A DNA stretch of 7,562 nt from an uncultured Eubacteriales bacterium (GTDB lineage: Bacteria; Bacillota_A; Clostridia; Christensenellales; Aristaeellaceae): contig OMRS01000262.1 of NCBI GenBank assembly GCA_900313545.1, forward strand, positions 1 to 7,562, in the 5' to 3' direction. This document shows, one piece after another, positions 6,518 through 7,562 of the stretch (positions are counted from its first letter, which is position 1; each line of letters starts with the position of its first letter). Position numbers and translations under genes: made by a program. Below the pieces are notes generated by a model. That model saw nothing but the letters and a program-made list of their open reading frames with translations, ran no database searches and had not been told where the DNA came from.

Positions 6518-7546
6518 GTGACGGCATCAGCGTGGTGCAGAAGACTGGTGATTCTGCTGATCGGCGTGCTGCTGGGCTGTGTGCTGGTAGTGGCCCTGGT
6601 GGATCCGTTTGAGATTTATCACCGGGCATGGGGGTATACGCCTCCCTACCGCAGTGAGACCCAGAGCTATTCCAATGCCGGCATTGCCAGACAGTATGCG
6701 TATGACAGCGTGATCATCGGCTCATCGGTCACGGAAAACTGCAGACCTTCGGTATATGCGGAGGAACTGGGCGGACGCTTTGTCAAGCTGTGCATGAACG
6801 GCGGAATGTCCGCGGACCATGCCCGGATGCTGAAGCTGGCCTTTGAAACGCATTCCCTGCGCCGGGTGGTCTACGGGATCGACCTGTTCGCCTTCAATGT
6901 GTATTACACCAACCAGAAGATGAGGACCCCCGATTACCTGTACAGCCTGACCGTTCTGGATGATGCACCGTACTGGTTCAACCGGGATGTGTGGTTTACG
7001 GAGATCCCGGAGGCGCTGGGGCAGTGGGGGGAGACCCCGCAGGAGGAACTGGCCGAGAGGATGTACAGCTGGGATCCGCCCTGGCTTCCGGGTGCCCAGG
7101 GCCTGATCGGCCGGCTTCAGCTGGGGCCCTGGCCTCAGCAGCAGGAGTATGACCCTGAGCTGACCCGGGGATGCGTGGAGCACAACCTGCTGCCCTTCAT
7201 CCGGGCGCATCCCGAGACCCGGTTTGACCTCTTTTTCCCGCCCTACTCCAGGCTGTACTGGGTCAATGAAGCCTCACAGGGACGGCTGGAGGAGGACCTG
7301 GGCGTGAAAATGGAAGTGGTCAGGATGCTGCTGGACTGCGGCAATGTCCGTCTTTTTGACTTCCAGATGGACCCGGGCACCCAGGATTACGACCGGTACT
7401 ATGACCTGATTCATTATCTGTCCGGGGTGAATGACGATCTGGCCAGGGATATGGCCGGGGGCAGAGGGCAGATCACCAGTCTTGCGGAAGTGGAGCAGGG
7501 GTGCCGGCAGCTGGCCCGGGACGTCCGGGAGTGGTTTGATCCCTGA
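6518..7546 (+). CDS. Membrane-anchored SGNH/GDSL-like protein, possible O-acyltransferase or esterase
   Basis: A 342-residue protein from GTG 6518 (348 from ATG 6500). An RR pair and a hydrophobic segment at about residues 10-28 form one membrane anchor, placing the rest outside the cell. The outer part starts with DPFEIYH and has VIIGSSVTEN at about 65-74, a GSS block in the position of the SGNH/GDSL nucleophile (Ser70 most likely), then CMNGGMSADH and VVYGIDLFAFN. Near the C-terminus DLIHY supplies a DxxH pair (Asp296, His299), the usual catalytic Asp-His of SGNH enzymes, followed by a GVNDDLA helix. This pattern recalls DltD/AlgJ-like proteins and unnamed clostridial proteins with GSSxTEN motifs, often thought to act in acylation of envelope polymers; that role is inference from motifs. 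It is separated from hslU by a terminator, and no clear sigma-70 promoter is visible in the 55-nt gap. An SD-like sequence follows its stop, so a partner gene may lie just outside the window. Confidence 0.72.
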   Translation: MTASAWCRRLVILLIGVLLGCVLVVALVDPFEIYHRAWGYTPPYRSETQSYSNAGIARQYAYDSVIIGSSVTENCRPSVYAEELGGRFVKLCMNGGMSADHARMLKLAFETHSLRRVVYGIDLFAFNVYYTNQKMRTPDYLYSLTVLDDAPYWFNRDVWFTEIPEALGQWGETPQEELAERMYSWDPPWLPGAQGLIGRLQLGPWPQQQEYDPELTRGCVEHNLLPFIRAHPETRFDLFFPPYSRLYWVNEASQGRLEEDLGVKMEVVRMLLDCGNVRLFDFQMDPGTQDYDRYYDLIHYLSGVNDDLARDMAGGRGQITSLAEVEQGCRQLARDVREWFDP

Positions 7547-7553
7547 AAACGTG

Positions 7554-7561
7554 AAAGGGAG
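7554..7561 (+). promoter_or_regulatory. Possible Shine-Dalgarno of a gene beyond the right edge
   Basis: AAAGGGAG begins 8 nt after the SGNH-like stop codon and ends one base before the window edge. Given the tight gene packing here, it probably serves another + strand gene starting within about 10 nt of the edge. No start codon is visible, so this is inference. Confidence 0.45.
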
Positions 7562-7562
7562 C

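Noticed and set aside
6548..6604. LLGC in the SGNH-like N-terminus as a lipoprotein box
   Set aside because: The residue two before the Cys is Leu rather than a small residue, and the Cys lies in the middle of a continuous hydrophobic segment, which fits a membrane anchor rather than a cleaved lipoprotein signal.

Overview
The window is a dense, GC-rich (above 60% by eye) stretch of bacterial chromosome with every supported gene on the + strand. A class III (Firmicutes-type) fructose-1,6-bisphosphatase, a folate/FAD-dependent TrmFO, HslVU (ClpQY) and a VanW-family protein together point to Bacillota, most likely a high-GC clostridial lineage. This assignment rests on gene families remembered from known genomes, not on a search.

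Layout, left to right: the 3' part of a VanW-domain gene (start outside the window); ridA, a reactive enamine/imine deaminase; fbp, class III FBPase; trmFO, the tRNA U54 methyltransferase; hslV, the protease subunit; hslU, its AAA+ unfoldase; a strong intrinsic terminator; and a membrane-anchored SGNH/GDSL-like protein whose stop codon is followed at the right edge by what looks like the Shine-Dalgarno (SD) sequence of another gene. Gaps between the first six genes are 14 nt, a 1-nt overlap, 14 nt, a 10-nt overlap and 16 nt, so they probably form one transcription unit ending at the hairpin at 6470-6497. No gene-free stretch exceeds about 60 bases.

Functionally the run mixes envelope (VanW), metabolite damage control (RidA), gluconeogenesis (Fbp), tRNA modification (TrmFO) and ATP-dependent proteolysis (HslVU). 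Only HslV and HslU form a known physical complex. The order partly resembles the Bacillus trmFO-xerC-hslV-hslU-codY block, but xerC is missing (trmFO runs directly into hslV), codY does not follow hslU, and ridA-fbp sits upstream.

I see no phage, transposon, CRISPR, RNA gene or evident new defence system. The points most worth a second look are the divergent VanW motifs, the rearranged trmFO-hslVU block with its nested hslV start, and the SGNH-like gene that may begin a second, envelope-modifying unit continuing past the window.
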